Shown: positions 52,221-60,739 of the stretch, in pieces
Layout of the letters: each line of letters starts with the position of its first letter
How positions within the stretch are numbered: position 1 is the stretch's first letter
Assembly: GCA_902519845.1 (NCBI GenBank)
Contig: CABYLQ010000002.1
Location: 62,001-126,000, forward strand
DNA: 64,000 nt
Direction of reading: 5' to 3'
From: an uncultured Candidatus Actinomarina sp.
GTDB taxonomy: Bacteria; Actinomycetota; Acidimicrobiia; Actinomarinales; Actinomarinaceae
Notes under the pieces: generated by a model
The model's input: the letters and a program-made list of their open reading frames with translations, nothing else
Database searches by the model: none
What the model was told of the DNA's origin: nothing
Translations under genes and position numbers: made by a program

Positions 52221-53126
52221 TTATTCTCCTTGTTTCATAGCTTCAGTAAATAATGGTAATTCATCAGCTAAACTAGTCGGGTATATTGAATTGGATAAAT
52301 CCCTAATTTTTTCAATATTTTCAAAAATATCTTCAGCACTTGCCTCAGGATTAAAGTAACCAACATCAGTTGATATACCTACTCTTGAAAATCTTCCTCC
52401 CCCAGCTGAAAAAATCTCATGGGTAATGTCACATTGCTCAGAGGCTAAAAATACAACAAGAGGAGTTATATTATCAACCGTTAACATATTTGCCATATCC
52501 TCACCAAATAAAGACTCTGTCATTCTTGTTGCTGCATTTGGAGCAATGACATTTGCTTTTATGTTATATTTTGCACCTTCAATAGCAAGAACATTGGTAA
52601 GTCCAACAATTCCCATTTTTGCTGCGCCATAATTTAATTGACCAAAGTTACCAAAAAGGCCAGAGGGTGAAGAAACGTTTACAAACCTACCAAAGCCTTG
52701 TTCTTTCATCTGAACAAAAGCTGGTTGGCAAACAAAGAACGTACCTTTTAAATGAACGTCGATAATTGCATTAAGGTCCTCTTCTTCCATTTTTGCAAAA
52801 CTTTTATCTCTTAGTATCCCAGCATTGTTTACAACTGCATGGATACCACCAAACTCGCTTAAAGCAGATTGAATTATTGATTCGCCTCCGCTTTTTGTTG
52901 CTACTGAGTCATAATTTGGGACTGCACTACCTCCATTATCTATGATTTCTTTTACAACAATATCAGCAGGTGTATTTTCTGAGCCTTCGCCACTTACTGA
53001 ACCTCCAATATCATTTACAACAACATTTGCACCCCTATTTGCAAATTCGAGTGCATATGCTTTTCCGAGTCCATTCCCTGCACCAGTAACAACAACTGTT
53101 TTGTTTTCGAAACTTACATTACCCAT
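52221..53126 (-). CDS. Short-chain dehydrogenase, MFE-2/(R)-3-hydroxyacyl-CoA type
   Basis: 301-aa SDR. VVVTGAGNGLGKAYALEFA cofactor loop, VVNDIGGS (the Asp suggests NAD), NNAGILRDKSF, and active-site NYGAAKMG. It most resembles the dehydrogenase part of peroxisomal multifunctional enzyme 2, oxidising (R)-3-hydroxyacyl-CoA, consistent with the MaoC-type hydratase at 44 kb. Co-transcribed with the flanking genes (two-base gaps). Confidence 0.9.
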   Translation of the reverse strand: MGNVSFENKTVVVTGAGNGLGKAYALEFANRGANVVVNDIGGSVSGEGSENTPADIVVKEIIDNGGSAVPNYDSVATKSGGESIIQSALSEFGGIHAVVNNAGILRDKSFAKMEEEDLNAIIDVHLKGTFFVCQPAFVQMKEQGFGRFVNVSSPSGLFGNFGQLNYGAAKMGIVGLTNVLAIEGAKYNIKANVIAPNAATRMTESLFGEDMANMLTVDNITPLVVFLASEQCDITHEIFSAGGGRFSRVGISTDVGYFNPEASAEDIFENIEKIRDLSNSIYPTSLADELPLFTEAMKQGE

Positions 53127-53128
53127 CT

Positions 53129-55057
53129 TTAGACCTCCTCATACATGGATTCAATTTCATCATTATATCTTTCAGTTACAACATGTCTTTTCAATTTAAG
53201 AGATGGTGTTAACTCTCCACTACTGTCAGTCCATTCATTTGACAGTAGAGTAAATTTTTTAATTTGTTGTACATTTGCAACCTTACTATTTGATTGATCA
53301 ACGTGATCTTGTATAGCTGATAACACTTTTTCATTTTTTGACATAGTCTCAATGTTGTAATCGACTCCATTTTCATTAGCCCATTTTTCAGCACCACCAT
53401 CGCCATCAAGAACAATTAGAGCACTCAAAAATTTCTTTCCGTCACCTACCATGCAAATTTGGCCTATCAACTCATGTGTCTTAATTAGATTTTCTAATTC
53501 AACAGGTGCGATGTTTTTGCCACCAGAAGTTATAATAATTTCTTTTTTTCTTCCAATTATTTTTGCAAAACCATTTTCATCAATCTCGGCTAAATCTCCT
53601 GTGTGAAGCCATCCATCATTATCAAATGCAGCTTTTGTTTCCTCTTCTGATTTATAGTATCCTTTTGCAACATGCTTACCTTTGATACACAACTCACCAT
53701 CCTCTAGAACTTTTATTTCTGTACCCATAATCGGCATACCAACTTTACCAATTGGATTCATTACATCTGGAATAGGTAAATCATTAGCTTTCATTATGTT
53801 TTGGAAGTAATTATTTGCAAAATTTGGAACACAAAATGTTGCAGGTCCTGTATCTTCTGTCATGCCATATACTTCTGCGACATCAATATGAATTGCATGG
53901 AACCATTTTTGAACATCTGGATTCATGGGTGCTGCGGCAGTAATAAATACCTCAGAATTATCAAGACCCAGTCCAACTTTAAATGATCGTTCAAAAACAA
54001 GCTTGTTAAATATTGCATCTTTAATTCTTATTCCTAGGGGTGGTGTCTCTCCTCTTTGCTCATATTCAACTCTTTCTAATCCATTATCAATGGCTCTTAA
54101 AGCCAAATCTTTTTTATCAGATTCGTTTATTTTATTAATCAAACCTGATTGAAATCTTTCCCAAACCCGAGGAACTGCGAAAAAGAGAGTTGGTTTAATA
54201 GTTGGTAAGGCTGTAGCCATGTCCTCAAGAACTGGGACTGGAAATAATTGACCTTTTCTAAAAATTGATTGATAATGATCTGTTAATCTTGCTGCAATGT
54301 GGGCCATAGGTAAGTAAGAGACAATTCTGGGATTAGTTCCTAAACTCACTGATTGTTCTATCAAGCTTTGAAGAGTAAACAATATATTCTCATGGGTAAG
54401 CATCACGCCCTTAGGATTTCCAGTAGTACCTGATGTAAAAATTAAACATGCAAGTGAATCTGGTTTTACAGAGTCCATTCTTGCCTCTAATTCTGATTTA
54501 CTCTCTGCATTAATTTTTTTACCTTTTTCAATAAGGTCTTGATAACTTAATACGTAATCTAAATCTTTATATTGATCAAAATCTTCAATCATTATGATGT
54601 ACTTCATGTCTGGACAGTTATCTTTTGCTTTATTGACTTCAGTAAAAAGCTCTCCATCGCCAACAAAAGCTACTTTTGCTTCAAGTAGATTAGAAATGTA
54701 TTCGATTTGTCCTGATTTAAGTTGTTTATATATTGTTGAGGGAACTGCACCTGCATGCATGATTCCAAGATCTGAAATAAAATGCTCTTTTACATTATTT
54801 GCAACAATAAAAGCATTATCCTCAGCTTGGATGCCAATATCAATAAGTCCTGAAGCAAGATTGTGAACTGTTTCTTGATATTCTGACCAAGAAGTAGAAT
54901 CCCATCCTGTATATTCATTATTGATTGGGGTATTTAAAGCAGGGTAATCAGGTGCCTCCTCTGCATTAGTGTTTAAATAATCAATAATTGTTTTACCTTC
55001 AACAATACTCATAACTGATTTTTCTTGGTTTTTTAGGAATTCTTGTATTTTGCTCAT
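53129..55057 (-). CDS. Long-chain acyl-CoA synthetase (FadD15-like)
   Basis: 642-aa AMP-forming ligase activating fatty acids. P-loop IFTSGTTGNPKGVMLTH, AEVYGMTEDTGPATF, and WLHTGDLAEIDENGFAKIIG with KEIIITSGGKNIAPVELEN. Start ATG 55057. First gene of the SDR-FadE transcript. A 61-bp gap upstream contains the long inverted repeat at 55075-55131. Confidence 0.93.
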   Translation of the reverse strand: MSKIQEFLKNQEKSVMSIVEGKTIIDYLNTNAEEAPDYPALNTPINNEYTGWDSTSWSEYQETVHNLASGLIDIGIQAEDNAFIVANNVKEHFISDLGIMHAGAVPSTIYKQLKSGQIEYISNLLEAKVAFVGDGELFTEVNKAKDNCPDMKYIIMIEDFDQYKDLDYVLSYQDLIEKGKKINAESKSELEARMDSVKPDSLACLIFTSGTTGNPKGVMLTHENILFTLQSLIEQSVSLGTNPRIVSYLPMAHIAARLTDHYQSIFRKGQLFPVPVLEDMATALPTIKPTLFFAVPRVWERFQSGLINKINESDKKDLALRAIDNGLERVEYEQRGETPPLGIRIKDAIFNKLVFERSFKVGLGLDNSEVFITAAAPMNPDVQKWFHAIHIDVAEVYGMTEDTGPATFCVPNFANNYFQNIMKANDLPIPDVMNPIGKVGMPIMGTEIKVLEDGELCIKGKHVAKGYYKSEEETKAAFDNDGWLHTGDLAEIDENGFAKIIGRKKEIIITSGGKNIAPVELENLIKTHELIGQICMVGDGKKFLSALIVLDGDGGAEKWANENGVDYNIETMSKNEKVLSAIQDHVDQSNSKVANVQQIKKFTLLSNEWTDSSGELTPSLKLKRHVVTERYNDEIESMYEEV

Positions 55058-55074
55058 TTAATCTCCACTCTCTT

Positions 55075-55131
55075 AGAACAATTTTAATGTCCAAAGTCAA
55101 AATTCTCTAATCCATTGTTTAAAATTGTTCT
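55075..55131 (-). repeat. Perfect 13-bp inverted repeat between sugar and fatty-acid genes
   Basis: AGAACAATTTTAA (55075-55087) pairs exactly with TTAAAATTGTTCT (55119-55131), loop 31 bases. One arm includes the stop codon of the Gfo/Idh gene; the other lies just before the acyl-CoA synthetase start. It could be a termination/processing stem separating the two transcripts, or an operator for the downstream set. No long T-run. Confidence 0.5.
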
Positions 55132-56165
55132 GAAATCTTTGCCCAATTCCCATCTAAATCATAAGACTCTAAAGTACACATGATATTTAGTACATGAAAT
55201 GGTAAAAATAGGTCATCCTCAGATACATTATTTTCTTTTATAGAATTTACCATTTCAACAACACCTAAGCCTCTGTAGTAATTATTTTCACTGTCTTTTG
55301 ACGAATATATATTTTCCCATTGGTAAGTTTCTTTATTAAAAATAGAAATTTCACCATCGTAGTTATTTGGATCTGCAAATTTTAAAGATGAGTTTTCCCC
55401 ATATATTTCCAATTTTCCATCATATGGTTTCCATATATCAAAACTAACCTGGAAGTCGACAACAACTCCAGATTTGAATTTCAATAATGAAACATAATGG
55501 GTATCAACCTCTACTTCGATTTCTTCATATTTTACTTCTGGATTGTCTACAAGACGCTTATTGAAATTCTTCTCTGAGTAAGAGCTAACTTGAGTTACAG
55601 GGCCAAGTAATTTAACTAATGAAGTTAAATAATACGGTCCCATATCAAATAAAGGCCCTCCCCCTTTCTTATAATAAAATTCAGGATTAGGATGCCACCC
55701 CTCCACACCATGAGTGATAAAACTAGCTGACCCGCCAATAATTTTTCCAATCTGTTTGGAATTTAGAAACTCAGTCCCTTTTTTGAATGCTGGTCCAAGA
55801 TATGTGTCAGGGGCAGCAAATAAGTAAACATTATTTTCTTTCATTGTTGTATATAGTATTTTTCCTTCATCTATTGATAAAGAGACGGGTTTTTCAGAAA
55901 AGACGTGTTTTCCATTTTCAAGAGATTTCATTGAAATCTCAAAATGAGAGGATGGGGGTGTAAGATTTACAATAATATCAATATCATTATTAACAAATAT
56001 CTCCTCGACAGATAACATATCAATTTTGTGTTTTTTAGAGAATACTTCTGACTTGTTTGAATCTAAATCTGCACAAGCGACAACTTTTAAAATTTCTTGG
56101 TTCTTGTTCAAACCAATCATATATTGATCTGAAATTGCACCGCATCCAATTATTCCTATGTTCAT
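55119..56165 (-). CDS. Gfo/Idh/MocA-family oxidoreductase
   Basis: 348-aa NAD(P)-dependent sugar oxidoreductase. N-terminal IGIIGCGAISDQYMIGL, then FSEKPVSLSIDEG with the conserved Lys, and a C-terminal substrate domain with GPYYLTSLVKLLGP. Oxidises or epimerises sugars; exact substrate unknown. One base after the ThuA-like gene, in the sugar-uptake operon. Confidence 0.88.
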   Translation of the reverse strand: MNIGIIGCGAISDQYMIGLNKNQEILKVVACADLDSNKSEVFSKKHKIDMLSVEEIFVNNDIDIIVNLTPPSSHFEISMKSLENGKHVFSEKPVSLSIDEGKILYTTMKENNVYLFAAPDTYLGPAFKKGTEFLNSKQIGKIIGGSASFITHGVEGWHPNPEFYYKKGGGPLFDMGPYYLTSLVKLLGPVTQVSSYSEKNFNKRLVDNPEVKYEEIEVEVDTHYVSLLKFKSGVVVDFQVSFDIWKPYDGKLEIYGENSSLKFADPNNYDGEISIFNKETYQWENIYSSKDSENNYYRGLGVVEMVNSIKENNVSEDDLFLPFHVLNIMCTLESYDLDGNWAKISEQF

Positions 56166-56166
56166 A

Positions 56167-56835
56167 TTATTTTGTAGCCCAGTTGATTCCTTGGGTAATT
56201 AATTTAACAACATTTAAATTTTCAAAATCTTTTAAGTAATGACCTATAGAACAATGAAATACTTTTCCTTTTCCCCATTTTTTTGTGTATGCAATTGGCA
56301 TTTCTACACCATCAATCCAATCATGATATTTTTTATTAAATTTTGTTGATGCAATTATATTTATTGATGGATCAATATGTAAAAAATATTGCTCGGAGTG
56401 AACACTAAAATTATCAATTCCATCAACACTTTGATGATCTTTATCAATAATGGCCACCTCATAATCAACAAAATTGCCTGGATGGCAAACGAATTGGCTC
56501 CCAACGAGAAACTGATAGTTTGTGTTATCTCGAAAAGCATCTGTCATTCCGCCATGCCAGCCAGCTAATCCCACTCCAGAGCTTATAGCTTCTTGCAAGT
56601 TTCCAATTTTTGAGTCTTTAATCTCCCAATTGTCATCATCTATATTTCCCATTGTCCATACTGGTAATATGACATCATATTTTTTTAAATATTTTAAATC
56701 ACTCATAACATCTAAACTTTCAACTAAATCACTTTCAATATCAAATTTTTTTATTTCTTGGATAATAAATTTTGAGGTTTCTATTGGCTCATGACCGCCC
56801 CATCCTCCAGCAATAAATAATGCTTTCTTACTCAT
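56167..56835 (-). CDS. ThuA-domain protein
   Basis: 222-aa glutamine-amidotransferase-like fold named for trehalose utilisation protein A. ALFIAGGWGGHEPIE at the N-terminus, VGLAGWHGGMTDAFRDN and GHYLKDFENLN are family landmarks. ATG 56835 overlaps the permease stop as ATGA. A 37-residue Cys-rich longer frame upstream is only a shadow of the permease gene and is rejected. Usually found with Gfo/Idh dehydrogenases and sugar transporters, as here. Confidence 0.87.
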   Translation of the reverse strand: MSKKALFIAGGWGGHEPIETSKFIIQEIKKFDIESDLVESLDVMSDLKYLKKYDVILPVWTMGNIDDDNWEIKDSKIGNLQEAISSGVGLAGWHGGMTDAFRDNTNYQFLVGSQFVCHPGNFVDYEVAIIDKDHQSVDGIDNFSVHSEQYFLHIDPSINIIASTKFNKKYHDWIDGVEMPIAYTKKWGKGKVFHCSIGHYLKDFENLNVVKLITQGINWATK

Positions 56836-57698
56836 CCTTTTATTGATCCAGCAGTAAGACCACCCGTTATTTGTTTTTGAAAAAACAAAAATAGAACAGC
56901 AATTGGGGTTGCAGCTATTACAGATGCAGCAGCAATACTTCCCCATTCATTACTAAAGTCGTCCATAAATACCACATTTATGCCCAGGGCTACCGTATAC
57001 AAATTAGGATCTTTTAAAAATACTGCAGCAAGAATATAGTCTGAGTAAATTCCAATAAAGGTAATGACAAATAGTACAACAATTATTGGCCTTGCCAGAG
57101 GAGCAACAATTCTAAAAAATATTTGTGAATCATTTGCACCATCCACTTTAGCTGCTTCATCTAAAGAAGTTGGAATAGTATCCATAAACCCTTTTATTAA
57201 CCAGGAATTAAAACCAATCGATCCTCCTAAATAAACACAAATTAGACCAAAGTGTGTTCCCAGACCCATAAATGGAGCTACATCACTTATTTGAAAAAAT
57301 AATAGATAGATAGCAACAAATGCAAGGAAAGCAGGAAACATTTGAATTAAAACTAATGTAATCAAACCTACTCTTCTACCTCTGAATTTTAATCTTGCGA
57401 ATGCATACCCTGCCAATGTCCCTAATAGAACATTAAATAACCCAGCAATACTTGCAATTTTGTAAGTGTTGAATAGCCATCTAAAGTAAGGGACTAATGA
57501 GTCCTCGTACAGTGATCTATAATGCTTTAAAGTTAAAGCGTCTGGAATAAGTTTTGAATTTTGAAGATTAGCAAAATCTGCGAATGAATTGGTAATTACA
57601 TATAAAATTGGATACATCGAAAACACAACAAAAAATACACCAACAAGATGTCTCCACCCATATTCTCTAATCCATTTAGTTAACTTAGATGTTTCCAT
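56832..57698 (-). CDS. malG: Sugar ABC transporter permease, MalG type
   Basis: 288-aa inner-membrane permease. About six hydrophobic segments and the EAA motif near DEAAKVDGANDSQIFFR; the start WRHLVGVFFVVFSMYPILYV is typical of MalG. The C-terminus ends ITGGLTAGSIKG, the usual MalG tail. Overlaps malF by 14 nt. Confidence 0.9.
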   Translation of the reverse strand: METSKLTKWIREYGWRHLVGVFFVVFSMYPILYVITNSFADFANLQNSKLIPDALTLKHYRSLYEDSLVPYFRWLFNTYKIASIAGLFNVLLGTLAGYAFARLKFRGRRVGLITLVLIQMFPAFLAFVAIYLLFFQISDVAPFMGLGTHFGLICVYLGGSIGFNSWLIKGFMDTIPTSLDEAAKVDGANDSQIFFRIVAPLARPIIVVLFVITFIGIYSDYILAAVFLKDPNLYTVALGINVVFMDDFSNEWGSIAAASVIAATPIAVLFLFFQKQITGGLTAGSIKG

Positions 57699-59277
57699 AA
57701 ATCCGCTCTAATCTTTTTGAATATCTAAATGATATAGCTGAAATTATTAATACAAGAAAAAATATAATTGTTGTAACAGCAGCTGCTAAACCAAACTGAA
57801 CACCTCTTCCACCAGAAACAGCGAGGTTATATGTAAAAGATATAAGAATGTCCGTATAGCCCACAGAAACATCAGCACCAACTAGTGGTGGACCTCCTCC
57901 TGTAAGTAAAAAAATCAAAGTGAAATTATTAAAATTGTACGCAAACGCTCCTATTAATAATGGAGATATAGAAACCAATAATAATGGAAAAGTAATTCTC
58001 CAGAATGACTGTCTTGGTGTTGCTCCGTCAACTTTTGAGGCTTCAATAAGTTCTGTTGGAATTGATTGAAGTGCACCAGTAACTATTAAAAACATATACG
58101 GAAAACCTAACCATGTATTTACTAATAAAACTGCTGCTTTAGAACTTGCCTCTGTCCTAAACCACCTTATTGGCTCAATATTCAATAATTGATAGATGGG
58201 ATCAAGCCAATCATTGATCAATCCAAAATCTGGATTTAGTAAACCCCTAAAAACTAAGATTGAAATAAATCCTGGGATTGCATATGGAATTATATAAATT
58301 GATCTATAAACTTTTTGAAATCTTACTTTTTCATTATTAAGTGTTACAGCTAAAAATAATCCCACAAAAAAAGCAAGGAGAACAGAGAAAAATGCAAATT
58401 GAAATGTCCATGTTGCTACCGTACTCAAAGGTCCTCTAAATCTTTCATCGTCAATGATTCTTTGATAATTCTCTGAACCAACTGTAATTCTCCAACCGGG
58501 GTCAACAGATTCACCTCCGCATATAAAGTTACCTCTGTCGCCGAGTGTGCATGCTACATTTTGCGTGTTGTCATAAAGAATATCTGTGTCACTATCATAT
58601 GAATATTTTTGTTGGGATGAAAATATTCTTCCACTCGAAGCACCAAAAACTGATATATTATATAGATTTATTCTGGTATTTTTATCTACTAATAAAGATA
58701 ATTCTTGTAATTGTGAAGAATTTGCAATTTGTTCTTTTCCAGACAATAAATAAAGTGATTCAGGTATAACAATATTGTTATTTGAATCTTTGAATGAAGG
58801 TTCATGATTTGCATAGTTGATAGTATTAAACTCATCCGAAGTAATCGCTTTTCCAAAAAGTAAATTATTTTCGTCCAAGTCTGCAAGAAAATAGTAGTCT
58901 AAATCTGAATCCTGCATAACGTATAAATCAAATTCTACTCCTCTTTGTTCTTCAGTAGAAAATGTTAAATCTTCTAAACGCTCAATAACTTGGGTCTTAG
59001 TCAAAATATGACCTGTCTGCCAGTTTGTAAAAGATACATAAAAGTTAAATCCCGCTGGAAAAACAACAAATGCTAAAAGAAATATGAAACCTGGAGTAAT
59101 CCATTTCAATGGTTTCAATCTGTTAGTGAGATACGTAATATTTATTAAAAAAGTTATAATTCCAACAATCAGAAGTAAGAACCAGGACTCGTAGCTTATC
59201 GCAAGAGGTACGATATAAAACATTAACGCATTGAAAATACCCAATAAAACATATCTGATAATGGTTGAAATTTTCAT
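57685..59277 (-). CDS. malF: Sugar ABC transporter permease, MalF type with large external loop
   Basis: 530-aa permease. Hydrophobic segments at about 8-50 and 65-85, then a periplasm-side P2-like domain of about 200 residues (starting FYVSFTNWQTGHILTKTQ), and five more helices from about 285. EAA motif EASKVDGATPRQSFWR. The large P2 domain is a MalF trait (it contacts MalE), supporting maltose/maltodextrin as substrate. Includes a Cys pair (VACTLGDRGNFICGG) in P2. Confidence 0.9.
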   Translation of the reverse strand: MKISTIIRYVLLGIFNALMFYIVPLAISYESWFLLLIVGIITFLINITYLTNRLKPLKWITPGFIFLLAFVVFPAGFNFYVSFTNWQTGHILTKTQVIERLEDLTFSTEEQRGVEFDLYVMQDSDLDYYFLADLDENNLLFGKAITSDEFNTINYANHEPSFKDSNNNIVIPESLYLLSGKEQIANSSQLQELSLLVDKNTRINLYNISVFGASSGRIFSSQQKYSYDSDTDILYDNTQNVACTLGDRGNFICGGESVDPGWRITVGSENYQRIIDDERFRGPLSTVATWTFQFAFFSVLLAFFVGLFLAVTLNNEKVRFQKVYRSIYIIPYAIPGFISILVFRGLLNPDFGLINDWLDPIYQLLNIEPIRWFRTEASSKAAVLLVNTWLGFPYMFLIVTGALQSIPTELIEASKVDGATPRQSFWRITFPLLLVSISPLLIGAFAYNFNNFTLIFLLTGGGPPLVGADVSVGYTDILISFTYNLAVSGGRGVQFGLAAAVTTIIFFLVLIISAISFRYSKRLERIYGNI

Positions 59278-59293
59278 CTATATAAATATATCA

Positions 59294-59325
59294 CAAAAAA
59301 ATCGGGGCCCATTGTGAGCCCCGAT
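59294..59325 (-). terminator. Rho-independent terminator between malE and malF
   Basis: Stem ATCGGGGC (59301-59308) with GCCCCGAT (59318-59325), followed on the minus strand by a run of T (A-run 59295-59301 on plus). It lies 20 bases after the malE stop and 17 before malF, so it likely causes partial termination and keeps MalE in excess over the permeases. On the plus strand a T-run also follows, so it may work both ways. Confidence 0.8.
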
Positions 59326-59345
59326 CAAAATTATTTTTTAACTAA

Positions 59346-60647
59346 CTATCCACCTGCAATGGCATCTCTAACTTGCTGAGCAGCTAATTTCATAGCGTCA
59401 GAAGCAGAATCAACAGTCACTCCTGTATCTTCATTTGTACCATAGTTTTGGTCTCTAATTATTAGTAATGCATCTCCAACTGGACCCCAAACACTTCCCA
59501 TTTCTGGAATGTTAGGCATTGGAATACCGTTAGCTGCACTTGCTGCAAACTGTGCTGCAATTGGATCTTCTGTTTCAACAATTGCGAACAATGATTTAGT
59601 TGCAGGAAGTCTTGGATCTTGAGCATACATAGCTGCTTGAACATCAACAGTAGCAAAAAAGTCAAGTATAAAGCTTTGAGCCAATACCTTTTTTTCACTG
59701 AATGCTGAAATGAACATACCTCTAACTCCAACGAATGGAGTCGCAGCGCTACCATCAAATGAAGGTATTAAACCAACACCGTAGTTAACTGCAGATGCAT
59801 CTCCTCTAGCCCATGGGCCAGTCATCCAAAACAAAGATCTACCTTCTTGAAATGCTGTCATAGATGCACCATAATCTGTTGCAGCTATTGTTCCATTTTT
59901 TACTAAGGTATCAAGATATTCTGCAGAAGATAATGCTGCAGAGTTATCAAGTCCGATATCTGAAGGATCAAATCCACCATCAAATTTAAATATGTATCCA
60001 CCGTCTGATTGGATGAATGGCATGTTGTGATAAGCATCTCCGCCTCCACCACCACCTGGGGCTCCAACACAGAGTTCAGTTCCTGCAGCATCACAAGCTG
60101 CTTTTACTTCTTCCCATGTTGATGGAACACCATCAACTAAATCTGAATTGTAATACATTGCGATAGCTTCAGTTGCATATGGAAAACCATAAACTTCACC
60201 ACCATAGCTAAATCCTGCAATTCCTACATCAAATATATCTGATTGAATTGAACCAAGGTCTATTGGCGCAACAACACCATTAGTTGCTACTTCACCAACA
60301 ATATCATGAGGGCTTATAAATAAATCTGGTCCTTCTCCTGCAGGTCCTGCAGTTAAAACATCATCTTTAATTGAGCCGAAATCATAAATTACAACCTCTA
60401 CATCAACGCCTGCTGCTTGCTCATAAGCTCCAACTAATGGATCTAAGGCAACAGCTACTTTCTCTTCAGCCCAAACTACTAACTTTTCCGGAGGTGGAGA
60501 AGTTGTAGCAGGTGCTGCAAGTGTTTCCGATGGGGCCTCTTCGACTGCTGGCTCTTCAACTGTATCTTCAGATGATCCACCACATGCGACTAGCACCATG
60601 GAAAGAATTAATAAAATTGCGCCAAATCGCAATCTTGAATTATTCAT
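59346..60647 (-). CDS. malE: Maltose/maltodextrin-binding lipoprotein, MalE type
   Basis: 433-aa extracellular sugar-binding lipoprotein. Signal peptide RLRFGAILLILSMVLVAC with lipidated Cys22, an acidic/Pro-rich linker (GGSSEDTVEEPAVEEAP), then the binding domain: LVVWAEEKVAVALDPLV, GPDLFISPHDIVGE, and YGFPYATEAIAMYYN, all MalE-like. AAAGGGAG precedes ATG 60647. Noticeably richer in G+C and Ala/Gly than its neighbours, as expected for an abundant protein. Confidence 0.92.
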   Translation of the reverse strand: MNNSRLRFGAILLILSMVLVACGGSSEDTVEEPAVEEAPSETLAAPATTSPPPEKLVVWAEEKVAVALDPLVGAYEQAAGVDVEVVIYDFGSIKDDVLTAGPAGEGPDLFISPHDIVGEVATNGVVAPIDLGSIQSDIFDVGIAGFSYGGEVYGFPYATEAIAMYYNSDLVDGVPSTWEEVKAACDAAGTELCVGAPGGGGGGDAYHNMPFIQSDGGYIFKFDGGFDPSDIGLDNSAALSSAEYLDTLVKNGTIAATDYGASMTAFQEGRSLFWMTGPWARGDASAVNYGVGLIPSFDGSAATPFVGVRGMFISAFSEKKVLAQSFILDFFATVDVQAAMYAQDPRLPATKSLFAIVETEDPIAAQFAASAANGIPMPNIPEMGSVWGPVGDALLIIRDQNYGTNEDTGVTVDSASDAMKLAAQQVRDAIAGG

Positions 60648-60661
60648 ACACTCCCTTTCTT

Positions 60662-60708
60662 AATATACGTATATTCAAAAATTGAATAATGTAAAAATTA
60701 TAATTTTT
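60662..60708 (-). promoter_or_regulatory. Cluster of palindromes upstream of malE
   Basis: Three inverted repeats lie side by side in the 92-bp gap before malE: AATATACGTATATT (60662-60675), TTCAA/TTGAA (60674-60686) and AAAAATTATAATTTTT (60693-60708). Such symmetry suggests an operator for a sugar-responsive regulator or a promoter region; no regulator gene is in view, and AT-richness makes palindromes more likely by chance. Confidence 0.35.
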
Positions 60709-60739
60709 AATAAGAAATATTTCTAATTAACAGAAAAAT

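Noticed and set aside
56836-56946. Cys-rich N-terminal extension of the ThuA-like protein
   Set aside because: It is the shadow of the malG 3' end in another frame; ATG 56835 gives the normal family start with an ATGA overlap.
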